Source of the DNA: DATLRC01 sp035534895
GTDB taxonomy: Bacteria; Patescibacteriota; Saccharimonadia; Saccharimonadales; UBA4665
Reading direction: 5' to 3'
NCBI GenBank assembly: GCA_035534895.1
Contig: DATLRC010000015.1
Location: 1-55,831 of the forward strand
Length of the DNA: 55,831 nt
In this document: positions 33,285-39,844 of the stretch, one piece after another
Layout: the number at the start of each line of letters is the position of its first letter
How positions within the stretch are numbered: position 1 is the stretch's first letter
Program-made: the position numbers and the translations under genes
The notes under the pieces: generated by a model
Database searches by the model: none
What the model saw: the letters and a program-made list of their open reading frames with translations, nothing else
What the model was told of the DNA's origin: nothing

Positions 33285-33316
33285 AAAACCCCTGAGGGAT
33301 CCGGCTCAGAGGTTTT
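33285..33316. terminator. Bidirectional terminator
   Basis: AAAACCCCTGAG (33285-33296) / CTCAGAGGTTTT (33305-33316) with an 8-nt loop and one mismatch. T-runs occur in both directions, so it can end the His-rich gene (plus) and the 29-aa gene (minus). Confidence 0.85.
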
Positions 33317-33339
33317 CGGGTATCAATTCAAGATTATAC

Positions 33340-33429
33340 TTATAGCTTTTTTAATATTTTATCTATAGTTAATATATCTTGGTTAGTAGTATTGGCGAAT
33401 TCATATGCCAATCCGTTGACGATTTTCAT
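33340..33429 (-). CDS. 29-aa small protein with strong expression signals
   Basis: ATG 33429 to TAA 33340 encodes MKIVNGLAYEFANTTNQDIL... (29 aa), with no TM segment. AAGGAG (33443-33438 on the minus strand) lies 8 nt before ATG. A near-consensus promoter (33487-33514) and the terminator at 33285-33316 delimit a roughly 200-nt transcript. The family is unknown: it may be a peptide (leader, antitoxin, signal) or a dual-function sRNA. Confidence 0.6.
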   Translation of the reverse strand: MKIVNGLAYEFANTTNQDILTIDKILKKL

Positions 33430-33486
33430 GCACCTAGCTCCTTTTTGTTTTTTTGATGAATTTTTAATTTTAACCGGCTAACACTT

Positions 33487-33514
33487 ATTATACACGTTTT
33501 TGCATATTTGTCAA
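33487..33514 (-). promoter_or_regulatory. Near-consensus promoter of the 29-aa gene
   Basis: On the minus strand TTGACA (33514-33509), 16-nt spacer and TATAAT (33492-33487). Both hexamers match the sigma-70 consensus exactly. The predicted start is near 33480, leaving a leader of about 50 nt. Confidence 0.85.
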
Positions 33515-33532
33515 TCATGCGGTGTTAAGTTT

Positions 33533-33751
33533 GTGTTTTGCCTTTTGTATTTTCATCATACCCCTACTGGTAATAGAAATGCAAGAAAATTTATTGAATT
33601 GGCAGCAGACGTAGCTTCTTCGGATGTTTTGGTGGACTTGACTGGACTATTTTGGAATCAAGTTTACGAACAGTTTAGTGTTTGGTATAAGGAGTTTCAT
33701 CAGACACCATTTATTCAGATGTTAGTGAATACCAAAGGCTTATTGGACTGA
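33533..33751 (+). CDS. Hypothetical protein, possibly a fragment
   Basis: An open frame with protein-like composition (NARKFIELAADVASSDVLVDLTGLFWNQVYEQFSVWYKEFHQTPFIQ). A start is unclear: GTG 33533, or TTG 33500 that would add HICQSCGVKF but would overlap the opposing promoter. No Shine-Dalgarno. It ends 4 nt from the convergent toxin gene. It may be the 3' part of a decayed gene. Confidence 0.35.
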   Translation: MFCLLYFHHTPTGNRNARKFIELAADVASSDVLVDLTGLFWNQVYEQFSVWYKEFHQTPFIQMLVNTKGLLD

Positions 33752-33754
33752 GTA

Positions 33755-34009
33755 CTACTTATATACGTCTTTACGATGTCTGATACGAAGTATTAGAATT
33801 CTTCCGTCAGAATTTAATAAAACAATTAGTCTATACGCTCCAATACGAAATCGATGAGTAGCACCAGAATAGTTAACTAGTAACGTTGCAAATTGAAGAG
33901 AATTTTCTGTAGCTTGCCAGTATAATAGCTTGGTTTTTAAACGTGACTGGAAGATTTTTGGTAATTTTTCTAAATCTTTCTTGGCCGATTCCGAGAAAAT
34001 AAATTGCAT
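33755..34009 (-). CDS. RelE/ParE-family toxin
   Basis: An 84-aa protein: FSESAKKDLEKLPKIFQSRLKTKLLYW N-terminal helices, then GATHRFRIGAYRLIVLL and ILILRIRHRKDVYK, the typical C-terminal strand R-I-x-HRKDVY of RelE toxins. It lies 6 nt after a Phd-family antitoxin gene. Confidence 0.9.
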   Translation of the reverse strand: MQFIFSESAKKDLEKLPKIFQSRLKTKLLYWQATENSLQFATLLVNYSGATHRFRIGAYRLIVLLNSDGRILILRIRHRKDVYK

Positions 34010-34015
34010 AGAGAT

Positions 34016-34261
34016 TTAGACCTTTAAATTGGAGAATACTTCTTCGAGCGTATAAGTCTTATCCTTCGCAGCAACTTTGAGAGTTGCCAAGAATTCAGTA
34101 TCTTGAGCTTCCAATAAGTCTTCCAGGTAGTCGAGGTCTATAAGTGCCAAATCAGGATTGCCACGCTTAGTGATAATAGCCATAGTCTTTCCGCCTCGTA
34201 CGCTTTTGGCTATCGTAGCATATGAATTACGTAGTTCTGTTGCTTTCACTATTGTTGTCAT
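34016..34261 (-). CDS. Phd/YefM-family antitoxin
   Basis: An 81-aa protein: VKATELRNSYATIAKSVRGGKTMAIITKRGNPDLALIDLDYLEDLLE is the Phd/YefM DNA-binding and dimerisation part, and the C-terminal helix should bind the toxin. AAAGGA lies 7 nt before ATG. GTATAC / GTATAT repeats upstream (about 34275-34310) could be operators. The module begins 70 bp beyond the 3' end of tRNA-Ile2. Confidence 0.88.
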   Translation of the reverse strand: MTTIVKATELRNSYATIAKSVRGGKTMAIITKRGNPDLALIDLDYLEDLLEAQDTEFLATLKVAAKDKTYTLEEVFSNLKV

Positions 34262-34330
34262 AACGTTATCCTTTTCGTATATTCTATATATACATTTAAA
34301 ACGTATACTTAGTCAATAGTAAAAGCTTGT

Positions 34331-34406
34331 TGGTGGGGGTGGTTGGGATCGAACCAACTACCAAGCGGTTATGAGCCGCCTGCTCTGACCGGTGAGCTAC
34401 ACCCCC
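34331..34406 (-). tRNA. tRNA-Ile2 (CAT) candidate, CCA encoded
   Basis: Minus strand: acceptor GGGGGTG/CACCCCC, TA, D-arm GCTC...GAGC, anticodon arm GGCGG-CTCATAA-CCGCT, T-arm GTTGG-TTCGATC-CCAAC, A73 and CCA. The stretch AGAGCAGGCGGCTCATAACCGCTTGG is very close to E. coli tRNA-Ile2 rather than to Met tRNAs, and tilS is nearby. Assignment to Ile2 is inference from these identity features. Confidence 0.85.
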
Positions 34407-34494
34407 CAATTATTTAATGAACAATGGCCTGGTAACAGAGAAGAGTATAACAGATATTGCCTAAATAGTTATATAATATAAGGACTGTAGTTGT

Positions 34495-34959
34495 ATGCAA
34501 AACAAACTAAAAAAATATTACTCCGAAGTTGAGTCTTTCGTCCTGAAACTAGGAGATATTCACTATGCTGGACAGCTATTATTTGTTATTTTGATTCTGC
34601 TAATTAGCTGGAGCGGTGTTAAGTCAATACAAACAAATTATGATCTGCAGAAGCAGATTGCCGAGTTACAGCAGCAGAACAGCGTTCAGTCATTAGAAAA
34701 CAACAATCTGCAACTTCAAAACGAATATTATAATACCAATCAATATCTTGAACTTTCGGCACGACAGAATTTTGGCTTAGGCCTTAACGGCGAACAGGAA
34801 GTAATTGTCCCTAAAAATGTGGCTCTGTCTTATACCGTTAACTACGCTCAGGTGTCTTCCCAAACTAACGTTCTTAAGAGACAACCTACCTACCAGTATA
34901 ACTTGCAGGCTTGGGTCAACTTTTTCTTGCACCGCCCACAAAATGTATCCGCCAATTGA
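34495..34959 (+). CDS. FtsB/DivIC-like septum protein
   Basis: A 154-aa protein with a short cytoplasmic N-terminus, one TM helix (about residues 25-42) and a coiled-coil (QTNYDLQKQIAELQQQNSVQSLENNNLQLQNEYYN, in parts), then YLELSARQNFGLGLNGEQEVIVP. The last piece is the typical ARxxxgxxxpGE region of FtsB/DivIC. It likely acts in the FtsQBL-type division complex. AAGGA lies 10 nt upstream of ATG. Confidence 0.8.
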   Translation: MQNKLKKYYSEVESFVLKLGDIHYAGQLLFVILILLISWSGVKSIQTNYDLQKQIAELQQQNSVQSLENNNLQLQNEYYNTNQYLELSARQNFGLGLNGEQEVIVPKNVALSYTVNYAQVSSQTNVLKRQPTYQYNLQAWVNFFLHRPQNVSAN

Positions 34960-34984
34960 CTTTTCTACCTCTGTTTAGTAAAAT
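34956..34984 (+). promoter_or_regulatory. Promoter of initiator tRNA
   Basis: TTGACT (34956-34961), 17-nt spacer, TAAAAT (34979-34984). The -35 overlaps the stop codon of the FtsB-like gene. The tRNA begins 45 nt downstream. Confidence 0.65.
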
Positions 34985-35029
34985 AACTTGAGCTCCAAAA
35001 TATGTACCCGGGCCAAGTTGGCTCAGACG

Positions 35030-35104
35030 TGCGGGGTGGAGCAGCGGCAGCTCGCGTGGCTCATAACCACGAGGTCAGAGGTTCGAGTCCTCTCCCCGCA
35101 ACCA
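35030..35104 (+). tRNA. Initiator tRNA-fMet (CAT), CCA encoded
   Basis: TGCGGGG/CCCCGCA acceptor, GGAGCAGC..GGCAGCTCG D-arm, anticodon arm CGTGG-CTCATAA-CCACG, T-arm AGAGG-TTCGAGT-CCTCT, A73 and CCA. The overall sequence follows bacterial initiator tRNAs. Position 1-72 is T-A instead of the usual C-A mismatch, and the anticodon stem has TGG/CCA rather than GGG/CCC. Confidence 0.9.
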
Positions 35105-35229
35105 TAAGCATTATCACCCATGTCAATACGACAGAGGTTTTTTGTTAATAGTACAGACGATTTTTATCATTGAACCCGTTCCAGCTACATACCCAATGCA
35201 CACTTGTATTTTTCTGTAAATGTAGAATA

Positions 35230-35247
35230 ATAAACTATAGAGTTTAT
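35230..35247. promoter_or_regulatory. Palindrome at the Nudix gene start
   Basis: ATAAACT-ATAG-AGTTTAT is a perfect 7-bp inverted repeat ending 2 nt before ATG 35250. It overlaps possible -10 boxes (TATAGA at 35236), so it may be an operator for the downstream Nudix gene. Confidence 0.45.
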
Positions 35248-35249
35248 AT

Positions 35250-35819
35250 ATGTTTTTAGAACAACCTAGCGGCTCACATGACGGTCAGCATACGGACGAA
35301 TTTCCATTAAGTGACCAAGAATATGGCAGAGTTCTGGATCATGTAGTCGTTGGATGCGTAGATGTAGCCGTCGTCAATGGAGAAGAGATACTTTTAGAAA
35401 AACGTAACAATGACCCAATAAAAGAAAACTGGTGGATCTTCGGGGGTCGCATACTTGTTGGTGAGACGCTCCAAGGTAGCGCCCAGAGACAGTTAAAACG
35501 AGAGCTAGGTTTAGAGGTTGTAGACTCAAGTCGCTTTCTAGAGATTGGTACATTTAATCTGCGTTGGCCATCCCGCAAGGAGCCAACTACCACTAATGGT
35601 GTTCATCATCTGCTAATTGCTCATATGATTGAAGTCGATGATAGCGAACGAAAATCTTTGTCACCTAAGCTTCTTGAAACAGGGCATCCCATGAGATGGC
35701 TTAATATAAGTAAGCCAGGAGAGTTGTTGCTTCCAGAAATGCAGTCCATACTCGATCACATACAAGCCTATCGGTCACAACGAACCAGCACTGTTGCCGT
35801 TATTGAAGACAGTGTATAG
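35250..35819 (+). CDS. Nudix protein, GDP-mannose hydrolase-like
   Basis: A 189-aa protein with WWIFGGRILVGETLQGSAQRQLKRELGLEV. The box departs from the canonical REUxEE: it reads RQLKRE, with one Glu replaced. GDP-mannose mannosyl hydrolases (NudD/GDPMH) also have a degenerate box and the same W-x-x-x-GGR context, so a GDP-sugar substrate is plausible. It lies downstream of tRNA-fMet. Confidence 0.75.
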   Translation: MFLEQPSGSHDGQHTDEFPLSDQEYGRVLDHVVVGCVDVAVVNGEEILLEKRNNDPIKENWWIFGGRILVGETLQGSAQRQLKRELGLEVVDSSRFLEIGTFNLRWPSRKEPTTTNGVHHLLIAHMIEVDDSERKSLSPKLLETGHPMRWLNISKPGELLLPEMQSILDHIQAYRSQRTSTVAVIEDSV

Positions 35820-35847
35820 TCAAACCGTATGAAGCAAGGAGTCCCTT

Positions 35848-36453
35848 ATAAAACTTAACTTTAAATGGGCACAAGACGGCAAATACCACCAATACTGTAT
35901 TGACTGTCATACTGAAACCATTGACCGAGTATACGAGGACGATAAAACGTACTACTTCTGCAGTACATGTAACCATCGAAATGATCGTTCAATTGTAATT
36001 GATCCAATTGTGAAGTGGTGGGTGGCCAAAGATAAAGAATACTGGCACGAGAGCGAGGGTGTTTTTGTGCGTAACCCAGAAGGTAAATTTTTATTTTTTG
36101 AACGACTTATATTCCCGTTTGCTCTTACGGTTCCATCGGGGCATCTAGACGTAGGAGAGGATGCTTTGACTGCCGCCCATCGTGAAACCAAGGAGGAGGT
36201 AGGAATTGAGTCAAAGGAACTTACCAGTATTGCTACGGAAGATATTATTGGAGACTCTTGTCGACGGGGTGCAGATGCACATCGTTGGCACGCCTACCTT
36301 TTAGTGTTAAACAAAAACTTGGACATTGAAGTCAAAGAGAAAGACGAAGGAAGAATGCCCGTGTGGCTAACCTTTGATGAAGCCCTACAAAAGGACTTGA
36401 TTTACCCAGTTCGATACATCGTAAACAACTTCTCCAGTCGCCTAACCCAGTAG
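35848..36453 (+). CDS. Zinc-ribbon Nudix hydrolase with non-standard start
   Basis: An open frame of about 202 codons. Residues 15-40 hold YCIDCH and FCSTCN (C-x2-C twice), an N-terminal zinc ribbon, followed by a canonical Nudix box GHLDVGEDALTAAHRETKEEVGI. No ATG, GTG or TTG precedes the ribbon in frame. AAGGAG (35836-35841) lies 6 nt before ATA 35848, giving MKLNFKW. ATG 35829 is in another frame. GTG 36010 would drop the ribbon. AUA initiation or a frameshift near the AAAA at 35850 are the options. Confidence 0.65.
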   Translation: MKLNFKWAQDGKYHQYCIDCHTETIDRVYEDDKTYYFCSTCNHRNDRSIVIDPIVKWWVAKDKEYWHESEGVFVRNPEGKFLFFERLIFPFALTVPSGHLDVGEDALTAAHRETKEEVGIESKELTSIATEDIIGDSCRRGADAHRWHAYLLVLNKNLDIEVKEKDEGRMPVWLTFDEALQKDLIYPVRYIVNNFSSRLTQ

Positions 36454-36563
36454 TTAAGCCAAAATCTTCCAAAATTTAGCAGTGCCAACCCTTATTGGAA
36501 GCTGGCTACAAGGGCAGGATACTCGCAGACACCGAACGCAGTGCCGTACAGCATATTTAGGTT

Positions 36564-36707
36564 CTAGTGTGACCTGGTAGAGTAGCTCATTGTCGTTCCA
36601 CCTCTATAAACTTCTTTCCATCTGGATAACTCTGACAGGAGTTGGTTCCAATTCGATTGTACCTGGGCAACCAAATCATGCACCCAAAAGATGAGGCCGT
36701 GTTCCAT
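36564..36707 (-). CDS. Small 47-aa hypothetical protein
   Basis: ATG 36707 to TAG 36564 with AGGGGG 7 nt upstream on the minus strand. The product is MEHGLIFWVHDLVAQVQSNW... followed by a Trp/Arg-rich helix-like stretch. No family is recognised. It is the only gene-like feature seen in the 36454-36860 gap. Confidence 0.35.
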   Translation of the reverse strand: MEHGLIFWVHDLVAQVQSNWNQLLSELSRWKEVYRGGTTMSYSTRSH

Positions 36708-36860
36708 GACCAATCCCCCTGAATATTCCTTAAAAGATTAAGATGTGACCATTAATGAACTTGGATCATCATTAACGTAGCAACAACTCTTTTGGACTCC
36801 TGTTGCAATTCTTCAACCATAAGACTATGATTGGCTTAGTGACTTTAAGTGAGGTAACGC

Positions 36861-37514
36861 TTGAAGAGACTCTACCATAAAGTTAGCAAATTTAGTTTTA
36901 TTAAGGCTTTCTTGATCTTTTTAATCATGGCCTTGATTGGCTTTATTGTCTGGTACACATTAACTGCAAAGCAAAATATTACCAAAACTTTATCGAGCGT
37001 TTCTAGCACTAATCCTGGTGTTTTTACAGCCTGGAAAAAATATTCTTCAGACAGTGAAGGAATTAGCTTGCTCTACCCACCAACCTGGTATCTTTCAACC
37101 GAGCAACTAGGTGGAGCATATCCTCTTTCTCTAATTCGTTTGCAGTCGGCGCCTTCTTCAAAAACCAATGATTTTGGCCTTGATATTGAAACAATAATTA
37201 CTCCCACCCCCTCGACTCCTTTTAACACTTACCCCAATGGCAATAGTAGTCTTCTATCAAATGGCATAACGCTGTGGCAAGAAAAGGCCAGCGAGACTTT
37301 TGCTACTGGTTCGGTTATCGATAAGTGTCCGTCACTTAAAATAGGTACTGATAACTCCTATTCACTTAAGCTTAAGAGTGGCAAATACCTAACAATTAAT
37401 GGTTCTTTTTGCTGGGCGCAAGGTTTAAGCAATACAAATAGCTACACAGTCCAAATAGATAGCCCAGAGTGGCGTAACGCCATTGCTGTTATTAATTCCA
37501 TCCAGCAGCTTTAG
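36861..37514 (+). CDS. Membrane-anchored hypothetical protein
   Basis: A 217-aa protein. TTG start with GAGG 6 nt upstream. One TM helix (about residues 14-35) and an extracytoplasmic domain (WKKYSSDSEGISLLYPPTWYLS...). The YPPTW motif and length recall the PsbP/DUF-like surface domains also seen at 50233-51069 (FDYPSNWSV). Function unknown. Confidence 0.55.
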   Translation: MKRLYHKVSKFSFIKAFLIFLIMALIGFIVWYTLTAKQNITKTLSSVSSTNPGVFTAWKKYSSDSEGISLLYPPTWYLSTEQLGGAYPLSLIRLQSAPSSKTNDFGLDIETIITPTPSTPFNTYPNGNSSLLSNGITLWQEKASETFATGSVIDKCPSLKIGTDNSYSLKLKSGKYLTINGSFCWAQGLSNTNSYTVQIDSPEWRNAIAVINSIQQL

Positions 37515-37600
37515 ACTAGACACACCAGTTTATTTGACGTTTATAACGTCTTTGGCTCCCAGAACCAGCTTGGTAAAAACTAGATAGCACAGGGCTTAAA

Positions 37601-38566
37601 TTAAGGATTATTTATGCTCTTTTTTAGTAAGCTAAGTAGCTTATTGCTCGAGGTTGCTGACATTAATTGCTCGCGTAACTCTTTAGCACCATCAAAACCA
37701 TTAACATATAGCTTGCAGAACTTGTTCAGTGTTTGTATTGGTCGTCTATGATTAGGCGCTGTTTTCTGATAAAGCTTAACTTGTTTAGCAAATAGACTAA
37801 GTTTTTGTGACCTTGAGTAAGAGGGCCAAGGGCTATCTAGGGAAAAGGCAAATGGATCCTGGAAAACACCTCGACCAATCATAATTCCGTCTAGCATATA
37901 CTTTTCGGCAAGCTCTTGACCATGCTGACGATTGAGGACATCACCGTTGCCGACAATAAGAGTTTCGGGAGAAAGCTGATCTCGCAATTGACGAACATCA
38001 GCAATGGCTTCCCAGTCAGCCGGTACTTTGCTGCGTTGAGAACGTGTTCTTCCATGTATAATTAGCATGTTAAGTTTTTGTCTGAGAAGCAGGGCAGGCC
38101 AGCTCAAGTCTACTTGGTTAAAGCCAAGTCGAGTTTTAACACTAATGGCTATTTTGCCACCACTTCCTTCTTTAACGGCTTGGATAATTTCAACTGCTAA
38201 TTGCCTGTTATTGATCAGTGCGGCACAACTGCCGTTTTTAACAATTGATTTGTCTGGACAACCCATATTAATATCTATCCCAGCGAAGCCCATAGCTACC
38301 AGTTCCGATGCTGTTTTATAAAAATTCTCTGGGCTTTTACCCCAGATTTGGGCAATTATTGGCCGCTCCTTGGATGAGTACTGAAGCTTTGAGATCAGTT
38401 TTTGGCGACCAGGACTTTGCAAACCGTCAACATTTACAAACTCTGTAAAAAGAAGATCGGGCTCAGCACAATTGACTATCATTTGGCGAAAGACGCTATC
38501 GGTCACATCGTCCATTGGTGCCAAAACAAAAAATGGCTTTGGCAGGCTAGTGTATCTATTAATCAC
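37601..38566 (-). CDS. dus: tRNA-dihydrouridine synthase (Dus)
   Basis: A 321-aa TIM-barrel flavoenzyme: FVLAPMDDVTDSVFRQM, FAGIDINMGCPDKSIVKNGSCAALI (FMN/catalytic region), ISVKTRLGFNQVDLSW, IIHGRTRSQRSKVPADWEAI and IVGNGDVLNRQHGQELAEKYMLDGIMIGRG. It reduces uridines in the tRNA D-loop. The start overlaps the stop of the upstream gene by 8 nt. Confidence 0.93.
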   Translation of the reverse strand: MINRYTSLPKPFFVLAPMDDVTDSVFRQMIVNCAEPDLLFTEFVNVDGLQSPGRQKLISKLQYSSKERPIIAQIWGKSPENFYKTASELVAMGFAGIDINMGCPDKSIVKNGSCAALINNRQLAVEIIQAVKEGSGGKIAISVKTRLGFNQVDLSWPALLLRQKLNMLIIHGRTRSQRSKVPADWEAIADVRQLRDQLSPETLIVGNGDVLNRQHGQELAEKYMLDGIMIGRGVFQDPFAFSLDSPWPSYSRSQKLSLFAKQVKLYQKTAPNHRRPIQTLNKFCKLYVNGFDGAKELREQLMSATSSNKLLSLLKKSINNP

Positions 38567-39371
38567 TGGCTGAATTGTCTTTTATATATTTTTTTGATTC
38601 CCAAATTTTAGTCAATAAGAGAGCCTTTTTGTGGCCATAATAATCCCCTGCAAGTTCAAGTAGATCCCTAAAATTGGCTGCTCGTTGACTGGGAGAGCCG
38701 TCAATGTAAAGGCGTTTAGTTATTGCCTGCTCTGCTCGTTTTGGCTTACCGCTTTCGGTGGTCCAGGCTCGTTGGTTGCCAATTGCTCTTAGCATATCGC
38801 CAATTACAAATTGCTGCAGATATTCGAACCGCTGACGGACTTTTTGGTTATTGCCTCTGTTCAAGTTGGGGTACTCAGTGCTCTCTTTAAAGCGATCAAT
38901 CTGTTTAATGCGTGGTTCAACAATATGAGCCAAATAAGTTTGCATTGTTTCGCTTCTTGATTCCACGGCATGAATACCTGCTCTTTGAGCTGCTAGCTGG
39001 TTGACTTCGGCAAAGGGGCTGATTGTCCGCGCTCGGGCATTAAGAGTCCCATTTATGGCTGTCCTAGCCAGCCAAGATACATCTCGGGCAAACATTTGGT
39101 ATTCCTCAGGAGTTACAGCCAGCCATGTTCTTCTATTACTACCAGCTGGTTTGTAGCCAACAGCGCTGCGGTCATCCCACGCTATATCTATTAATGATGG
39201 TCTTAGGTGTTCAGGAGCAGCCCACTCAACCCAAGCAGCCGGTACATCAGCATAGTCTTCGGCTCTTACTCCCATATATTCGGGTGTTAAGATATGAACT
39301 AAGGACAGACGTGGTTCTAGCCCTGGTATAGCGATTTGGCCTGGGGCAGCCTCACGACTACGTGTAATCAT
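38559..39371 (-). CDS. Hypothetical 270-aa protein
   Basis: A soluble, charged 270-aa protein rich in Arg/Glu/Gln helices (RQRFEYLQQFVIGDMLRAIGNQRAW, FRDLLELAGDYYGHKKALLLTKIWESKKY). No recognised domain. It overlaps dus and lies 3 nt downstream of a second hypothetical gene, so the three are probably co-transcribed. Confidence 0.6.
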   Translation of the reverse strand: MITRSREAAPGQIAIPGLEPRLSLVHILTPEYMGVRAEDYADVPAAWVEWAAPEHLRPSLIDIAWDDRSAVGYKPAGSNRRTWLAVTPEEYQMFARDVSWLARTAINGTLNARARTISPFAEVNQLAAQRAGIHAVESRSETMQTYLAHIVEPRIKQIDRFKESTEYPNLNRGNNQKVRQRFEYLQQFVIGDMLRAIGNQRAWTTESGKPKRAEQAITKRLYIDGSPSQRAANFRDLLELAGDYYGHKKALLLTKIWESKKYIKDNSASD

Positions 39372-39374
39372 TCC

Positions 39375-39761
39375 CTAGCTCTCTTGTCTAGATTTATCTG
39401 CTTGTTCCAGTGCTTGACGGCTTTTCTCAATGCCTGCCGCATTTATAGCCTGTTGCTCAGGCGAGGAATCAGGCAACCCCGTTAGCCAAAACTCTGATTT
39501 AGCGTATTTATCAAATTCCTGGCGGGCTTCTTGGCGAGCAGCATTGTCTGGGCCAATAGTCGTTTCTAGAGGGGGGATTAAAGGGCCACCGATTGCTCTG
39601 GCTATTTGTGCTTTACGTTTAGGAATATCTTGAATAAGTTGATCAAGCTGATCAAAAGGAGTGGAGCCAAGATCCTCAGCTACCTTAGGGTCTACACCGG
39701 CACCTAGGTTTCGCCAATTTTCAGCATGTATAGCAAATAGTTGACCCTTTTTCATAGTCAT
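39375..39761 (-). CDS. Hypothetical 128-aa protein
   Basis: Start ATG 39761 (MTMKKGQLFAIHAENW...) is supported by AAAGGTGA upstream; a longer frame to 39854 overlaps the ABC permease end and is less likely. The protein is soluble and helical with a Gln/Arg/Glu-rich C-terminus. No family is recognised. It precedes the 270-aa gene by 3 nt. Confidence 0.55.
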   Translation of the reverse strand: MTMKKGQLFAIHAENWRNLGAGVDPKVAEDLGSTPFDQLDQLIQDIPKRKAQIARAIGGPLIPPLETTIGPDNAARQEARQEFDKYAKSEFWLTGLPDSSPEQQAINAAGIEKSRQALEQADKSRQES

Positions 39762-39844
39762 TATTGTATCACCTTTGGATTGATTTAGCAAATAATTAGG
39801 CCTTATGGAGAGATGCAATTTAGTTAGTAGCAGATGGTTGTTGG

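Noticed and set aside
33629..33635. TTGGTGG resembling the tRNA-Ile2 tail beyond the Phd/RelE pair.
   Set aside because: A short match inside an open frame; no extension into the acceptor stem.
36668..36674. GCAACCA matching the tRNA-fMet 3' end, as a possible displaced attachment site.
   Set aside because: Only seven bases match, which is expected by chance over 1.7 kb, and the flanks do not match the tRNA.
37536..37550. GACGT-TTATA-ACGTC hairpin after the 217-aa protein as a terminator.
   Set aside because: Only five base pairs and three T's; too weak to call.
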